Shown: positions 6,998 to 16,193, numbered from the stretch's first letter. The stretch: DNA of 64,000 bases from Gemmatimonadaceae bacterium (GCA_022843265.1 JALHNZ010000008.1:1-64000); one strand, 5' to 3'. Numbers and translations are program-made. Notes: generated by a model from the letters alone, not told the origin.

Positions 6998-9367
6998 ATG
7001 ACGGTTTTTCGCCCCCGGGTCCGCACCCTGCTGATCGCCATGATCGCCGCGCTGCTCGCCTCGCCGCCCTTCGATGCGGCGCAGGCGCAGGGCGCTCGAC
7101 ACGTGCACGGGGTGCTCGAAGACTCGGCCTCGGGCAAGCCATTACGCAACGCCGACGTGTCGGTGGAATGGGGCGTGCCTCCGGGCGTGGTGCGCCGCGC
7201 GCGCAGCGATAGCCACGGACACTTCGACTTTCGCGATCTCCCGGCGCAGCGCGTGTTGCTTCGCGTGCGACTGCTTGGCTACGCACCGGTGCAGCGGGTG
7301 GTCGACCTGAGCCTTGAAGACGTACTGGTCAAGCTGGTCATGAGCCAGAGCACCGTGACGCTGAATCAGGTGGCCATCACCGCAGATACTGTCGTCGACG
7401 CGCTCGAACGTGTCACGGCGATTACCACACTCGATGCGCGTGCACTCGACGCCACACGCGGACAGACACTCGGCGAAACGATCAAGAACTTGCCCGGTGT
7501 GTCGGTGATTCAGTTGGGGCCGAGCATTGCCAAGCCTGTGATTCGCGGCTTGAACTCGCAGCGTGTGCTGGTATTGAATGCGGGACTGCGTCAGGAAGAT
7601 CAGCAGTGGGGCACAGAGCACGCGCCCAATCTCGACAGCTTTGATGCGGATGCGGTGAGTGTGGTGCGCGGCGCGGCCACGGTGTTGTACGGACCGGATG
7701 CACTTGGTGGTGTGGTGCGCGTTGATCACGCGAGCGTTCCGGATTCGGGACCTCTGCGTGGAGATGTTGCGCTCAACGGATTCAGCAACAGTCGACAGGG
7801 TGCGATGTCGATTGGTGTACAGGGTGGTGGGCTCGCGCTGCCGTTGATTGGTCGCACCGGTTACCGCGTGCGCCTCACCACACGCGTGGCCGGCAACGGT
7901 GCGGCGCCCGACTATTACCTGTCGAACACGGGCTTTCGCGAACTCAATGGCAGCGCCACGCTTGGTGTGCAGCGCAACTGGGGCACCAGCGAACTGTTGG
8001 TGAGCCGCTTTGCCACGGAGCTTGGTGTGTTGAGCCAGGCACACGCGGGCAACTTTGATGATTTGCAGCGCGCGATGACTACCCCACCGCGTGACTCATC
8101 GTTTTCCTACGGCATTGACAATCCCAATCAGCGCGTAGAGCACACCACCGCACGGTTGCGCAACACGTTTCGCATGCGCGATGCGAGTGAGATCGAAGTG
8201 GTGTACGGGTTCCAATACAATCATCGTCGTGAGTATGACGGACATGGTCCGTTGCGCTTTCAGAACGTACCGGCCTTCAACCTGAAGCTGTTTACCAACT
8301 CGCTCGATGTGCGGTGGCGCCACAGTACCTGGCGTGGACTGTTTGGTACGGTGGGTGCAAGTGCGATGATTCAGGGCAATCAGACACTGGGCAAGGCGTT
8401 TCTCATTCCCGGTTTTGATTTGCAGCAGGGCGCGCTCTACGCACAGGAAGAATGGAGCGCGGGTCGCTTTTCCATTACCGGCGGTGCGCGCGCGGATATT
8501 TTTTCGCAGACCACGCTGGCGTTCGCCGATGCCGGCATTCGCAGCCCGGCCGGCACCAAGTCGTGGACCGGTTTTTCGGGATCGCTCGGCACGGCGTATC
8601 GTTTCGCCGACGGTTGGAATGCCTCACTGCGTGTGGCGCGCGCGTGGCGTCCACCAACCGTGAACGAGCGCTATGCGCAGGGTGTGCATCACGGCACGGC
8701 GCAGTACGAGCTGGGCGATGCCACGCTTGAGGCAGAACGATCGCTCGGTGTGGAATCGGGATTGCGGTACGCCGGCCGTGCGCTGTCGCTGGATGTTGCC
8801 GCATACTACAACACGATCTCGGATTTCATTTTTCTGCAGCCGCGCCAGCCAGTCTTCACGCTGCGCGGCGCATTCCCCGCGTTCAACTATGCGCAAGCGA
8901 ACGCGCATTTGCGCGGGGTTGAACTGGCCGGCACGTGGAGTGCGCGGACATGGCTTGAGTTGCAGAGCACGGTCAATGTGGTTCGCGGCGTGAATCGCGA
9001 AACAGATCAACCGCTGTTCGATATGCCGGCTGATCGTGCGCTCTTGCAAGCGCGCATTGTGGGTACGCACGCACAACTTGGCTCGTGGCACGCAGGTCTC
9101 GGTACGCACCTGGTGCGCCAGCAGGATGGTGTGCCGGAAGGCACGGTCTACACGCTGCCAACGAATGGGTACGCCCTGATGAATGCAGAACTCGGCACCA
9201 CCGGGCTCCGTGTCATGGGGCGTGCCATCGATGTGTCGATGTCCATGAACAACGCCCTCGACACACGGTTCCGCGACTACCTGAGTCGCTATCGGTTGTT
9301 CGTCAACGATGCTGGTCGGGATGTCGTGCTGCGTGTGCGTATTCCGTTCAGCAATCAATCCCTGTAA
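6998..9367 (+). CDS. TonB-dependent outer-membrane receptor with CarboxypepD_reg-like N-terminus
   Basis: 789 residues from the ATG at 6998, chosen because it gives a standard signal peptide ending AAQAQG. An ATG at 6974 and a TTG at 6962 are also in frame. Residues ~30-110 are a carboxypeptidase-regulatory-like domain (HGVLEDSASGKPLRNADV). A plug domain follows (LGETIKNLPGVSVI ... PVIRGLNSQRVLVL ... VSVVRGAATVLYGPDALGGVV). The remainder is a beta-barrel, ending in a strand with terminal RVRIPF. The GTEHAPNLDSFDADAVSVVRG stretch is reminiscent of ZnuD-like metal receptors. It probably forms an operon with the acidic lipoprotein and the CarboxypepD protein that follow. Substrate not known; metal is plausible. 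Confidence 0.85.
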   Translation: MTVFRPRVRTLLIAMIAALLASPPFDAAQAQGARHVHGVLEDSASGKPLRNADVSVEWGVPPGVVRRARSDSHGHFDFRDLPAQRVLLRVRLLGYAPVQRVVDLSLEDVLVKLVMSQSTVTLNQVAITADTVVDALERVTAITTLDARALDATRGQTLGETIKNLPGVSVIQLGPSIAKPVIRGLNSQRVLVLNAGLRQEDQQWGTEHAPNLDSFDADAVSVVRGAATVLYGPDALGGVVRVDHASVPDSGPLRGDVALNGFSNSRQGAMSIGVQGGGLALPLIGRTGYRVRLTTRVAGNGAAPDYYLSNTGFRELNGSATLGVQRNWGTSELLVSRFATELGVLSQAHAGNFDDLQRAMTTPPRDSSFSYGIDNPNQRVEHTTARLRNTFRMRDASEIEVVYGFQYNHRREYDGHGPLRFQNVPAFNLKLFTNSLDVRWRHSTWRGLFGTVGASAMIQGNQTLGKAFLIPGFDLQQGALYAQEEWSAGRFSITGGARADIFSQTTLAFADAGIRSPAGTKSWTGFSGSLGTAYRFADGWNASLRVARAWRPPTVNERYAQGVHHGTAQYELGDATLEAERSLGVESGLRYAGRALSLDVAAYYNTISDFIFLQPRQPVFTLRGAFPAFNYAQANAHLRGVELAGTWSARTWLELQSTVNVVRGVNRETDQPLFDMPADRALLQARIVGTHAQLGSWHAGLGTHLVRQQDGVPEGTVYTLPTNGYALMNAELGTTGLRVMGRAIDVSMSMNNALDTRFRDYLSRYRLFVNDAGRDVVLRVRIPFSNQSL

Positions 9368-9387
9368 CCCGAAGGAGCACTACCAAC

Positions 9388-9960
9388 ATGCACAACAACG
9401 TTCGCAAACTCGTCTACGGCGCAGCAACGGCTGCCGCACTGATCGGCGCTACCGCATGTGGCGATTCGTCCACCGAGCCGGGTGGCGAGCAGGAAGTCAT
9501 TTCGCGCGTGACGCTAACGCTGTCGCCCGTCGGCTTTACAGCGCCGGTGCAGACGGTATTCATTGACGACCCTGATGGCGCGGGTCCGCAGTCACCGGGC
9601 GCGCAAGTTGGTACGCTCTCGCTTGTACGGGGAAGCACGTACACCGGTGTCGTGAAGTTCGAAAACCGCCTGGAGAACCCGCCGGAAGACATCACGGAAG
9701 AAGTGGAAGAAGAGTCCAACGAGCATCGCGTGATCTACACGGTCACGGGCGCGGGACTCACCATCACCACCACCGATGTGGATCGTCAGGGTCGTCCGCT
9801 CGGCATCAGGTTCAACGCGGCCGCCGGCACGACCGCCGGAACCGGCGCGGTGCGGGTCGTGCTGTGTCACTACGGCGATTCGCCAAAGCCGGCAACCGCC
9901 ACCAGCTGCACGGCGGATACGGATATTGACGTGGCCTTCAACTTCAGCATCTTGAATTAA
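9388..9960 (+). CDS. Secreted lipoprotein partner of TonB receptor (EEVEEE family)
   Basis: 190 residues from the ATG at 9388, with a strong AAGGAG site at 9372-9377. The N-terminus is a lipoprotein signal with lipobox ATAC (Cys ~25). The body is beta-rich: VISRVTLTLSPVG ... VQTVFIDDPDG ... SLVRGSTYTGVVKFEN, a very acidic PPEDITEEVEEESNEH, then GAVRVVLCHYGD and a final TDIDVAFNFSI. This arrangement is known from a lipoprotein family that sits beside TonB receptors in Bacteroidota, sometimes annotated type 1 periplasmic binding fold. The acidic patch plus His suggests a metal-binding surface protein; that part is inference. Confidence 0.7.
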   Translation: MHNNVRKLVYGAATAAALIGATACGDSSTEPGGEQEVISRVTLTLSPVGFTAPVQTVFIDDPDGAGPQSPGAQVGTLSLVRGSTYTGVVKFENRLENPPEDITEEVEEESNEHRVIYTVTGAGLTITTTDVDRQGRPLGIRFNAAAGTTAGTGAVRVVLCHYGDSPKPATATSCTADTDIDVAFNFSILN

Positions 9961-11432
9961 TGCGCACGCTCGCCGTCACCCTGCTCCTGCTTGGCGCCTC
10001 CACCGGCGCCGCAGGGCAGGAAGTGTTCGGCACATTGCGTGCGAGCAACGGTGGCGATCCAGTCGCAGGCGCGATTGTGATCGCCACACGTGCTGCTGAC
10101 CAGAGCGTGCTCGCTCGCACCATTACGGGCGACCGGGGCACCTACAGCCTTCGCTTTGCACCGGACTCGGTCACCCTGCGTGTGCTGCGCGTAGGACAGC
10201 GTCCGTTCGAACTGGGCACGCTGCGTCTGCATGATGGCGACCGCATTGAGCGCAGCGCGGTGCTACCCGATGCACCGGTCGTTATTCAGACCATGACCAC
10301 ACGCGTATCCACGCGCTGTCGCGTGCGCCCCGAAGGAAGCGAAACCGTCGCGCAACTCTTTGACGAAGCACGCAAAGCGCTCGACGCATCGCGGCTCGTA
10401 TCGAATGACGGAGCGCCGACCGCACGGTATCTGATGTTCACGCAATCACGAAGCGTGCGCGGCGCCGCGATTGGACTGCCGCAGCAAACAGTTCGCACAA
10501 CGAGTTCCACGTCTCCATTTCGCAGTGTGGCACCGGAATCCCTGTCGGTGGCTGGCTACGTGACCGAAGAGGCCGATCAGAGTACGCTCTACCGTGCGCC
10601 AGATGCGCGCGTGTTGTTGTCCGACGAATTCTTGTCACAGCATTGTTTACGACTGGTCGACGGCCCAGGTGACCAGCAACATCTGATCGGCGTGGAGTTT
10701 GAACCAGCTGCGCGTCGGCGGGATATTGTGCAGGTGCGTGGTACCCTGTGGATGGATCGCAGCACCAACGAGCTACAGCGACTCGAGTTTGTGTACGTTG
10801 GACTCGATCCAGCGCTCATGCGTGCCAACCCCGGTGGCACCGTGGAGTACACGCGTCTCGACAACGGGGTGTGGTTTGCGAGCTCGTGGGAAATTCGCAT
10901 GCCACGCTACTCCATGCGATCGCAGCGCAGCGCGTTGAACATGCAAATCGCGGGCGGTTCGCGAGGCGATATCGTAGTTGAAGGTGTGCAGGTGACGGGC
11001 GGCGAAGTGCTCGGCATTACCACCCGAGCCGGGATGCTCTACACGCGCGGCATTCCGGAAACGGCAACCACCGGTGTGTCCGATTTGTCGGCCGAGGAAT
11101 CAGCCTGCGCAGACGCGTCAGCCACCAGCGCGCTGGCCGGTGTCGTTGGTGTGGTTCAGAACACCGCGCGCAATGGGATGCAGGCGGCCACGGTTCGTGC
11201 CGAGTGGAAGCAGGAGTTTCGTCGGGTTAGCAATGATCAGTGGGTGTGGCAGAATCGCACGTTGTCCACCCAGACCGACGAAACGGGCTACTACAGTCTG
11301 TGCAGCGTACCCAAACAACACCTGATTACGCTGCAGGGCACGCACTCGGGTCGCGCGAGTCGCGCCGTGTCCGTGCGCGTTCCGCTCTCACGTGCGCAGG
11401 CCGTTGTTAACCTTTCGATTCCGGATCGTTAG
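9960..11432 (+). CDS. Secreted CarboxypepD_reg-like protein, paralogue of 1856-3367
   Basis: 490 residues. The ATG at 9960 overlaps the previous TAA (TAATG), so it is coupled to the lipoprotein. Signal peptide 1-20 (ends GAAGQ). Residues 21-100 form a carboxypeptidase-regulatory-like domain (FGTLRASNGGDPVAGAI ... YSLRFAPDSVTLRVLRVG). The middle region shares conserved Cys and SDEFLSQHC-x-RLV-x-GP with its paralogue. It ends with a second such domain (AGVVGVVQNTARNGMQAA ... GYYSLCSV). Placement behind the receptor and lipoprotein suggests a role in the same uptake or cell-surface complex. The last 26 bp overlap the convergent MFS gene. Confidence 0.7.
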   Translation: MRTLAVTLLLLGASTGAAGQEVFGTLRASNGGDPVAGAIVIATRAADQSVLARTITGDRGTYSLRFAPDSVTLRVLRVGQRPFELGTLRLHDGDRIERSAVLPDAPVVIQTMTTRVSTRCRVRPEGSETVAQLFDEARKALDASRLVSNDGAPTARYLMFTQSRSVRGAAIGLPQQTVRTTSSTSPFRSVAPESLSVAGYVTEEADQSTLYRAPDARVLLSDEFLSQHCLRLVDGPGDQQHLIGVEFEPAARRRDIVQVRGTLWMDRSTNELQRLEFVYVGLDPALMRANPGGTVEYTRLDNGVWFASSWEIRMPRYSMRSQRSALNMQIAGGSRGDIVVEGVQVTGGEVLGITTRAGMLYTRGIPETATTGVSDLSAEESACADASATSALAGVVGVVQNTARNGMQAATVRAEWKQEFRRVSNDQWVWQNRTLSTQTDETGYYSLCSVPKQHLITLQGTHSGRASRAVSVRVPLSRAQAVVNLSIPDR

Positions 11433-12591
11433 GCGGTTCCGCGCGTCTCCCGGCGCTGCGAATGAGTGCGATACCGCCGAGCGATACCACGGCGCCAACC
11501 ACAAACGGCCATGACAAGTTTGTCAGCGAGACCACGCCGCTCGCCGTGAACGGTCCGACCACACGCCCAAACGAGGCTGCGCTCTGATACTCGCCCAGCG
11601 CGGCGCCGCGCTCATGCGGGCCCGCCAGACCGGCGATCAGGTTGCCAAAGGTCGGGTTCAGAATGGCCGATCCCAATCCGAATACACCAAGCGCGACGAG
11701 CAGAACGCTCATGGTACCTGACACGGGAATCGCGAGCATGCCAACGGCCACGAGCACAATGCCGGCCTGCGCGAGCACGTACGCGCCAAACCGTTTCGTA
11801 AGCGGAGCAGTAAGCCACACCTGAACCACAACGCTGACAATGCCAACGAACATGTACACAAGCCCCAGCGTGCGCGGCCCCATGTTCATGGTTTCTGCGG
11901 CCCACAGCGCGAGTGTGCTTTGCAGCATGGCCACGGCGGCGATGACAACGACGGTGGTGAGCAATACCTGTCGCATTCCGTCGCGCTTGAAGTACGTGCC
12001 AAGCTTTGGTCGTGGTTTGGAGCGTGTGGTGGCGCGCATTTCGTCTGACAGCGACTCGGGCAAACGGAAATACGTGAGCACGAGTGCGATCAGCGACATG
12101 ACCGCGGCGCCCCAGGCCACGCGCACAAGGCCATCTCCGCCGGCGTCGTTGCCGGCCAGCAAACCGCCGAGCGCTGGCCCGGCAATGAAACCGAGCCCGA
12201 ACGCGGAGCCGAGCAGGCCGAGGGCCTTGGGTCGCGTGGCGTCGGTGGTGATGTCGGTGGCGTAGGCGTAGGCGGTGGCCACATTGCCCGCCGCGAGGCC
12301 GGCGGCGACGCGCGAAATCGCGAGGGTCACGCCAGAGTCCGCAAAGGCGAGCATCACCGATGCAGCCGCATTACCGAGCAAAGTGATTAAAAGCACTGGC
12401 CGCCGGCCAATTCGGTCCGACATTGTGCCCCAAATCGGCGAACCGACCAACTGGCCCAGCGAGTAGAGCCCCAGAAAGAAGATCACCGACGCCGGGTCCA
12501 CCCCGGTGCGTTCCGCGTAGAACGGAAAGACCGGGATGATCATGCCGAAGCCGATCAGGTCGAGAAAGACGATGATAAAGAGCGTGAACAT
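11407..12591 (-). CDS. MFS transporter (TetA/MdtG-like drug exporter family)
   Basis: 394 residues from the ATG at 12591 (MFTLFIIVFLDLIGFGM). An in-frame ATG at 12654 would add 21 polar residues. Twelve hydrophobic segments are evident. The loop 2-3 motif GTMSDRIGRRPVLL is the MFS motif A (GxxxDRxGRRxxL), and AGLAAGNVATAYAY ... LGLLGSAFGLGFIAGPALGG is a motif C-like region found in TetA-type antiporters. This supports proton-coupled efflux of small molecules at the inner membrane. Substrate unknown. It stands alone, divergent from the 12682 gene. Confidence 0.85.
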   Translation of the reverse strand: MFTLFIIVFLDLIGFGMIIPVFPFYAERTGVDPASVIFFLGLYSLGQLVGSPIWGTMSDRIGRRPVLLITLLGNAAASVMLAFADSGVTLAISRVAAGLAAGNVATAYAYATDITTDATRPKALGLLGSAFGLGFIAGPALGGLLAGNDAGGDGLVRVAWGAAVMSLIALVLTYFRLPESLSDEMRATTRSKPRPKLGTYFKRDGMRQVLLTTVVVIAAVAMLQSTLALWAAETMNMGPRTLGLVYMFVGIVSVVVQVWLTAPLTKRFGAYVLAQAGIVLVAVGMLAIPVSGTMSVLLVALGVFGLGSAILNPTFGNLIAGLAGPHERGAALGEYQSAASFGRVVGPFTASGVVSLTNLSWPFVVGAVVSLGGIALIRSAGRRAEPPNDPESKG

Positions 12592-12681
12592 GGGTGCGCG
12601 AAGGGTAGCGAGGCCAACTGTTTCGCGCGACCGTGCGTTTAGTAGCGAGCTCAACCATATCCACGCAGGAACCAGAATCTC

Positions 12682-13290
12682 ATGACTCGTCGGGCCTCCA
12701 GACCTTCTTCCTCACGTGCGCGCCGAGGCGTGCCTTCCGCGACTTCAGGCGCCGCGCTGACTTCGCTGCTCGCACTGGAAGCAAAGCGCGGAGGCGATGA
12801 TGCCTCTGTTATGCTCGATAAATGGCGTGATAGTGTAGATGGCTCCGAAGCCGTTTTCACATCGTCTGCCGAGTACCTGTCCACCGTCAAACCAGAGGGT
12901 TTCTCGAAAGACGAGCGCTGGTTCCTGCTGGCCCTGCTCGCGGAAGCGGTGGACGACGACGAGCTGGGGCCGGCCTGTGAGGCACTGGAAGAGCGGATGG
13001 AAGAAGAGGCCGGTAAGTGGCCTGGCAACGACGACGAAACGCTGGATGACGCGCAGCTGCGCGAGGCGTCTCCGCTGTATCTCACCATGTCCGACGCGTG
13101 GTCATCGCTGCGGCTGGCCATTGAAGTGAACTTTTTCAATACGATTGGCCTGCCGGACGCCGCGCGCGCGCTGGTGAGCGATGGCAACGAATGGGAACGT
13201 GCACTGCGTGACGGTGAGGCGACACTTCTGGGTGTGCCGCGCATCGTGCTCACAGCAGACGACGATCCGTTCGGTATCTTGATGAAATGA
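12682..13290 (+). CDS. Hypothetical acidic protein upstream of exonuclease
   Basis: 202 residues. The N-terminal 20 are Arg/Ser-rich and basic; the remainder is strongly acidic and helical (KDERWFLLALLAEAVDDDELG, ALEERMEEEAGKWPGNDDET). No membrane segment or known motif. Its stop overlaps the exonuclease start (ATGA at 13287-13290), which points to translational coupling and a possible accessory role for the nuclease. I do not recognise a family. Confidence 0.65.
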   Translation: MTRRASRPSSSRARRGVPSATSGAALTSLLALEAKRGGDDASVMLDKWRDSVDGSEAVFTSSAEYLSTVKPEGFSKDERWFLLALLAEAVDDDELGPACEALEERMEEEAGKWPGNDDETLDDAQLREASPLYLTMSDAWSSLRLAIEVNFFNTIGLPDAARALVSDGNEWERALRDGEATLLGVPRIVLTADDDPFGILMK

Positions 13291-14171
13291 CCGACTTCGA
13301 ACTCCTGGCAACACAACTCGAAACGCACGCGGACTATCGTGTCCTGCGTCGACTCAAACCCACCGCACGTTTTGAGGCGGCGTCGCCGGATCATCAGCTG
13401 CGACACGCGCTGATTGTAGACGTTGAAAGCACGGGTATCGACAAAGGCACCGACGCGATCATTGAACTTGGTGTGGTGCGCTTTACCTACGACTCAGTCA
13501 CCGGTCAGCCTGTTGAAGTGGTGGCCGCCGAGTCGATGCTGGAAGATCCCGGTCGCAGCATTCCGGCCGAAGTGGTGGCACTCACCGGCATTACCGACGA
13601 CATGGTGCGCGGACAGCGTATTCCCGACGCTCGGGTGCATGAACTGCTGGATGGCGCGGGCATTGTATTCGCGCACAACGCCGCATTTGATCGCGCGTTT
13701 GTGGAGCGACGTTTCCCGGCCTTCAAGGATGTGTACTGGGGCTGCACGCAGCGCGACATTGACTGGCGCGCGCTCGGCGTGGGTTCACATTCGCTTGAAT
13801 TTCTGGTGTACCGTCATCTTGGTGCGTTTTTTGACGGACATCGTGCGGTGGACGATTGTCGCGCCACGCTGGCCTTGCTTGAAAAGCGCACGGCCGATGG
13901 CACGCTCCCCATGGCCAAACTGCTGGAAGCGTGTCGTATGCCGCGCGTGCGTGTGAGTGCCGTGGGCAGCGCGTTTGAAACCAAGGATCTGTTGCGCGAG
14001 CGTGGTTATCGCTGGAGTGGCAACGATGGTCTGCCGCCCAAAACGTGGTGCAAGGAGATTCCGGAATCGCAGCTGGCCGAGGAGCGCGAGTGGCTGCGCA
14101 GCATGGTGTACGCGAACGGTCGCGGCGAGCCGAGCGTGGAGAAGGTGGATCTCAAGCGTCGCTGGACGTAA
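13287..14171 (+). CDS. DEDDh 3'-5' exonuclease (DnaQ / DNA Pol III epsilon-like)
   Basis: 294 residues. All RNase H-fold exonuclease motifs are visible: ExoI LIVDVESTG (Asp45, Glu47), ExoII FAHNAAFDRAF (Asp135), and ExoIII DGHRAVDD (His185, Asp190), which makes it the DEDDh class. The C-terminal ~90 residues (FETKDLLRERGYRWSG ... PPKTWCKEI ... EREWLRSMVYA) form an additional domain often seen in stand-alone exonucleases of this type. It would hydrolyse single-stranded DNA or RNA 3' ends. Being separate from a polymerase gene, it is probably a repair or RNA-processing exonuclease, not the replicative proofreader. Confidence 0.85.
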   Translation: MTDFELLATQLETHADYRVLRRLKPTARFEAASPDHQLRHALIVDVESTGIDKGTDAIIELGVVRFTYDSVTGQPVEVVAAESMLEDPGRSIPAEVVALTGITDDMVRGQRIPDARVHELLDGAGIVFAHNAAFDRAFVERRFPAFKDVYWGCTQRDIDWRALGVGSHSLEFLVYRHLGAFFDGHRAVDDCRATLALLEKRTADGTLPMAKLLEACRMPRVRVSAVGSAFETKDLLRERGYRWSGNDGLPPKTWCKEIPESQLAEEREWLRSMVYANGRGEPSVEKVDLKRRWT

Positions 14172-14233
14172 CGCGATCGCGATTTTCGTGGCGCGGGGCG
14201 GGTCATCGGACCCTGTCACGGAAGAGCCTGGAC

Positions 14234-14282
14234 GGTGAGGTTTCCCGCGTGCGCACCATACGGGTCAGCACGTTACCTCACC
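14234..14282 (+). promoter_or_regulatory. Nested inverted repeat in leader of MBL hydrolase
   Basis: GGTGAGGT (14234-14241) pairs with ACCTCACC (14275-14282), and CGTGC (14248-14252) pairs inside it with GCACG (14268-14272). The structure ends 7 nt before the ATG at 14290, where a ribosome-binding site would lie, so it could modulate initiation. No known riboswitch class fits. Confidence 0.3.
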
Positions 14283-14289
14283 AATCCTG

Positions 14290-14922
14290 ATGCTAGCGAT
14301 TTCCCCCGATATCTGGACGATTCGAGCGATGCTCGTAGGCCGCGTGTATGTGCTACGCGATGCCGACGGGCTGACGCTTGTTGACGCCGGTTTGTGGGGC
14401 CGCGGCGGCCGTATTCTTGAGGCGCTCGACCGCGATGGTTATGCACCCGAATCAGTGCGGCGGGTGATTGTCACGCATCACGATCTCGATCATGTGGGCG
14501 GACTTGATACGGTCTTGCACGCCACACGCGCGGAGTTGATTGCGTCACCCGTAACCATGCAACGATTGCGTCGCGGCACGCGGGCGCTCGCGCGTGAATC
14601 GCGCACGGTCACCGACGGCATGATTCTGCGTGATATCCTCGGCGGACTGGCGGTGATTGAAACGCCTGGTCATCGGCAGGGACACATTTCGCTCTGGCAA
14701 CCGGAACGCGGTGTGTTGATTGCCGGCGACGCGGTGATGACGGGTGCGTTGTCACGCGTGGCGCCGTGGCTGGCGCACGATCGCAGTCAGTTGGCGCACG
14801 ATCTGGATCGGCTGTCGCGCCTGGCGCCGCAACTGGTGTTGCCGGGGCATGGTGGTGTACTGCGACGTGGGGCGGGTGTGTGGCTGTCGTCGCGTGCGGC
14901 GCGCATTCGCGGGGCGTACTGA
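14290..14922 (+). CDS. Metallo-beta-lactamase-fold hydrolase
   Basis: 210 residues. MBL-fold zinc motifs: VTHHDLDHVGG (62-71, the HxDxDH variant of HxHxDH), ETPGHRQGHISLW (second His), AGDAVM (bridging Asp) and LPGHGG (final His). There is no signal peptide, so a cytoplasmic hydrolase of the YflN/glyoxalase-II-like group is likely. These act on thioesters, lactones or phosphodiesters, and the substrate cannot be read from sequence. It sits alone downstream of the exonuclease gene, behind a possible structured leader. Confidence 0.8.
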   Translation: MLAISPDIWTIRAMLVGRVYVLRDADGLTLVDAGLWGRGGRILEALDRDGYAPESVRRVIVTHHDLDHVGGLDTVLHATRAELIASPVTMQRLRRGTRALARESRTVTDGMILRDILGGLAVIETPGHRQGHISLWQPERGVLIAGDAVMTGALSRVAPWLAHDRSQLAHDLDRLSRLAPQLVLPGHGGVLRRGAGVWLSSRAARIRGAY

Positions 14923-14936
14923 GCGAGATTGTACCA

Positions 14937-14990
14937 GGTGCAGGTGGAGGGCACGGGAAAGCGCGAAAAGCGCGAAGGGCGCGAAAAGTG
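14937..14990 (+). repeat. Short interspersed repeat, left copy (inverted relative to 16552-16595)
   Basis: GGTGCAGGTGGAGGGCACG (14937-14955) followed by a GCGCGAAAAGCGCGAAGGG-type run. The 19-bp core is found exactly, inverted, at 16577-16595, where it is again joined to a CGCGAA-rich run. The two copies bracket the 15016-16550 island. Confidence 0.6.
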
Positions 14991-15015
14991 AAACACGTCG
15001 CGTGTATCGGTGAAG

Positions 15016-15810
15016 TCAGCGGCTGCGAACGACTGTTCTGTAGCGCGTTTCGGGCACACCCTCGAACACGAAGACGTCCGGTGGAAGCGACCGATCAACT
15101 GCCAGCTCCGCAATCTCGATCGTCGCAATCTCCCGTCCCGTAGCGATCGCGGTTAGCCGATGCATGATGTCGGACTTCTGATCGAAGACACACTCGTACT
15201 CATTCACGCCAACCCAGTAACCCGACGGCTCAACCGGTGCCTCAGGTGCGAAGTCAGGTCGACGCAGCGCACGAAAGGAACGCAGGGTCGTGGAACCATT
15301 GCGAATGACAGTACTTGACGGACTGAACGTCCATTCGTCCGCTCGAAAGGCGCTTCCAAAAAGCGGGAATAGCCTCCTGCGCGCAGCTATCGTCGGTAGT
15401 TCGACAATGCCAACGAGTGGGGCCTCCCACGAAACTGCGTGCCGTGCGTCTATCGGTTCATTGGAGTAGAGCGTGTTCTGCGCGGCCACAAACAGCATCG
15501 AATTTCGTTCAGTCACCAGAGCCACGTCCGGGGGCGAGCCGCTGGTGGCGAACTCGTCCCGCCAGCAGTGGGGTGGTTCCCACCAGACCTTCCACGTGAA
15601 CCGCGAGATGCTCGAAGACTCTTCCGTCGCGCGCAACGCGGGACCCTTCGGCGCAAACAGCTCACGCCTAGTCCTGTCCAATTCATTCGTAGCGCATTGC
15701 AAAAGCGCTTCGTCATCACGCCAACCGAACGCGCTAACCACGACAGAGCGGAAACTCGGATCGCCCCGATCGTGAATGAGTGATCCAAAATCGGGCTTGT
15801 TGTCACTCAT
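15016..15810 (-). CDS. Hypothetical protein, LolA/MucB-like fold candidate
   Basis: 264 residues from the ATG at 15810; the open frame extends to 15924 but that part looks non-coding. No signal peptide. The C-terminal half has the pattern YWVGVNEYECVFDQKSDIMHRLTAIATGREIATIEIAEL ... PPDVFVFEGVPE. This is typical of LolA/MucB-superfamily regulators, in which a beta-hairpin carrying bound-ligand or anti-sigma contacts ends in a D-x-PPDVF-x-F motif. Trp-rich central segment (FTWKVWWEPPHCWRDEF). Exact function unknown. Confidence 0.5.
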   Translation of the reverse strand: MSDNKPDFGSLIHDRGDPSFRSVVVSAFGWRDDEALLQCATNELDRTRRELFAPKGPALRATEESSSISRFTWKVWWEPPHCWRDEFATSGSPPDVALVTERNSMLFVAAQNTLYSNEPIDARHAVSWEAPLVGIVELPTIAARRRLFPLFGSAFRADEWTFSPSSTVIRNGSTTLRSFRALRRPDFAPEAPVEPSGYWVGVNEYECVFDQKSDIMHRLTAIATGREIATIEIAELAVDRSLPPDVFVFEGVPETRYRTVVRSR

Positions 15811-15941
15811 TTTGACAAGGAATGATGAGGTTCCGACTGACTTGCACGCGCCGCCCCATACCCCGCATGCAACGGTTGGATAAAGCGACTTTCGACAAAC
15901 AACGTGACGCTTGCCGCCACGCACTACGATAACGCACCGGC

Positions 15942-16193
15942 TCAGTCACAGTAGATACGAACGGCAGCTGTGCCAGTGTAACGAACCCTGACAAACCCCA
16001 GGTAGTTGGTCAAGTGATATCCAGTTCCTCGGTACCAACCATCCGCCCATGCACAGGTCGTGTATGCCGGCGCTATAACTTGCATGGCGGATGGATTTGT
16101 GTAAGGAACTGACTGGGCGACGACAGGCCAGCCGCAGAAGACCCAGAGGAAGCAACTCTGGCGTTTGAGCGTGCTTTGCACAGTTTGGTACAT
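15942..16193 (-). CDS. Possible small secreted Cys-containing protein
   Basis: 83 residues from the ATG at 16193. It begins with a basic start, a hydrophobic Cys-containing segment (CFLWVFCGWPVVAQS) that could be a signal peptide, and a Tyr-rich, mature-like region (TTCAWADGWYRGTGYHL ... VRIYCD) with two Cys that could pair. It is next to the IS256 remnant and has no recognised homologue, so it may be coincidental. Confidence 0.3.
   Translation of the reverse strand: MYQTVQSTLKRQSCFLWVFCGWPVVAQSVPYTNPSAMQVIAPAYTTCAWADGWYRGTGYHLTNYLGFVRVRYTGTAAVRIYCD

Noticed and set aside
7142..9358. Minus-strand frames of 244-300 codons within the TonB receptor
   Set aside because: Mirror of receptor codon use; no start signal or domain.
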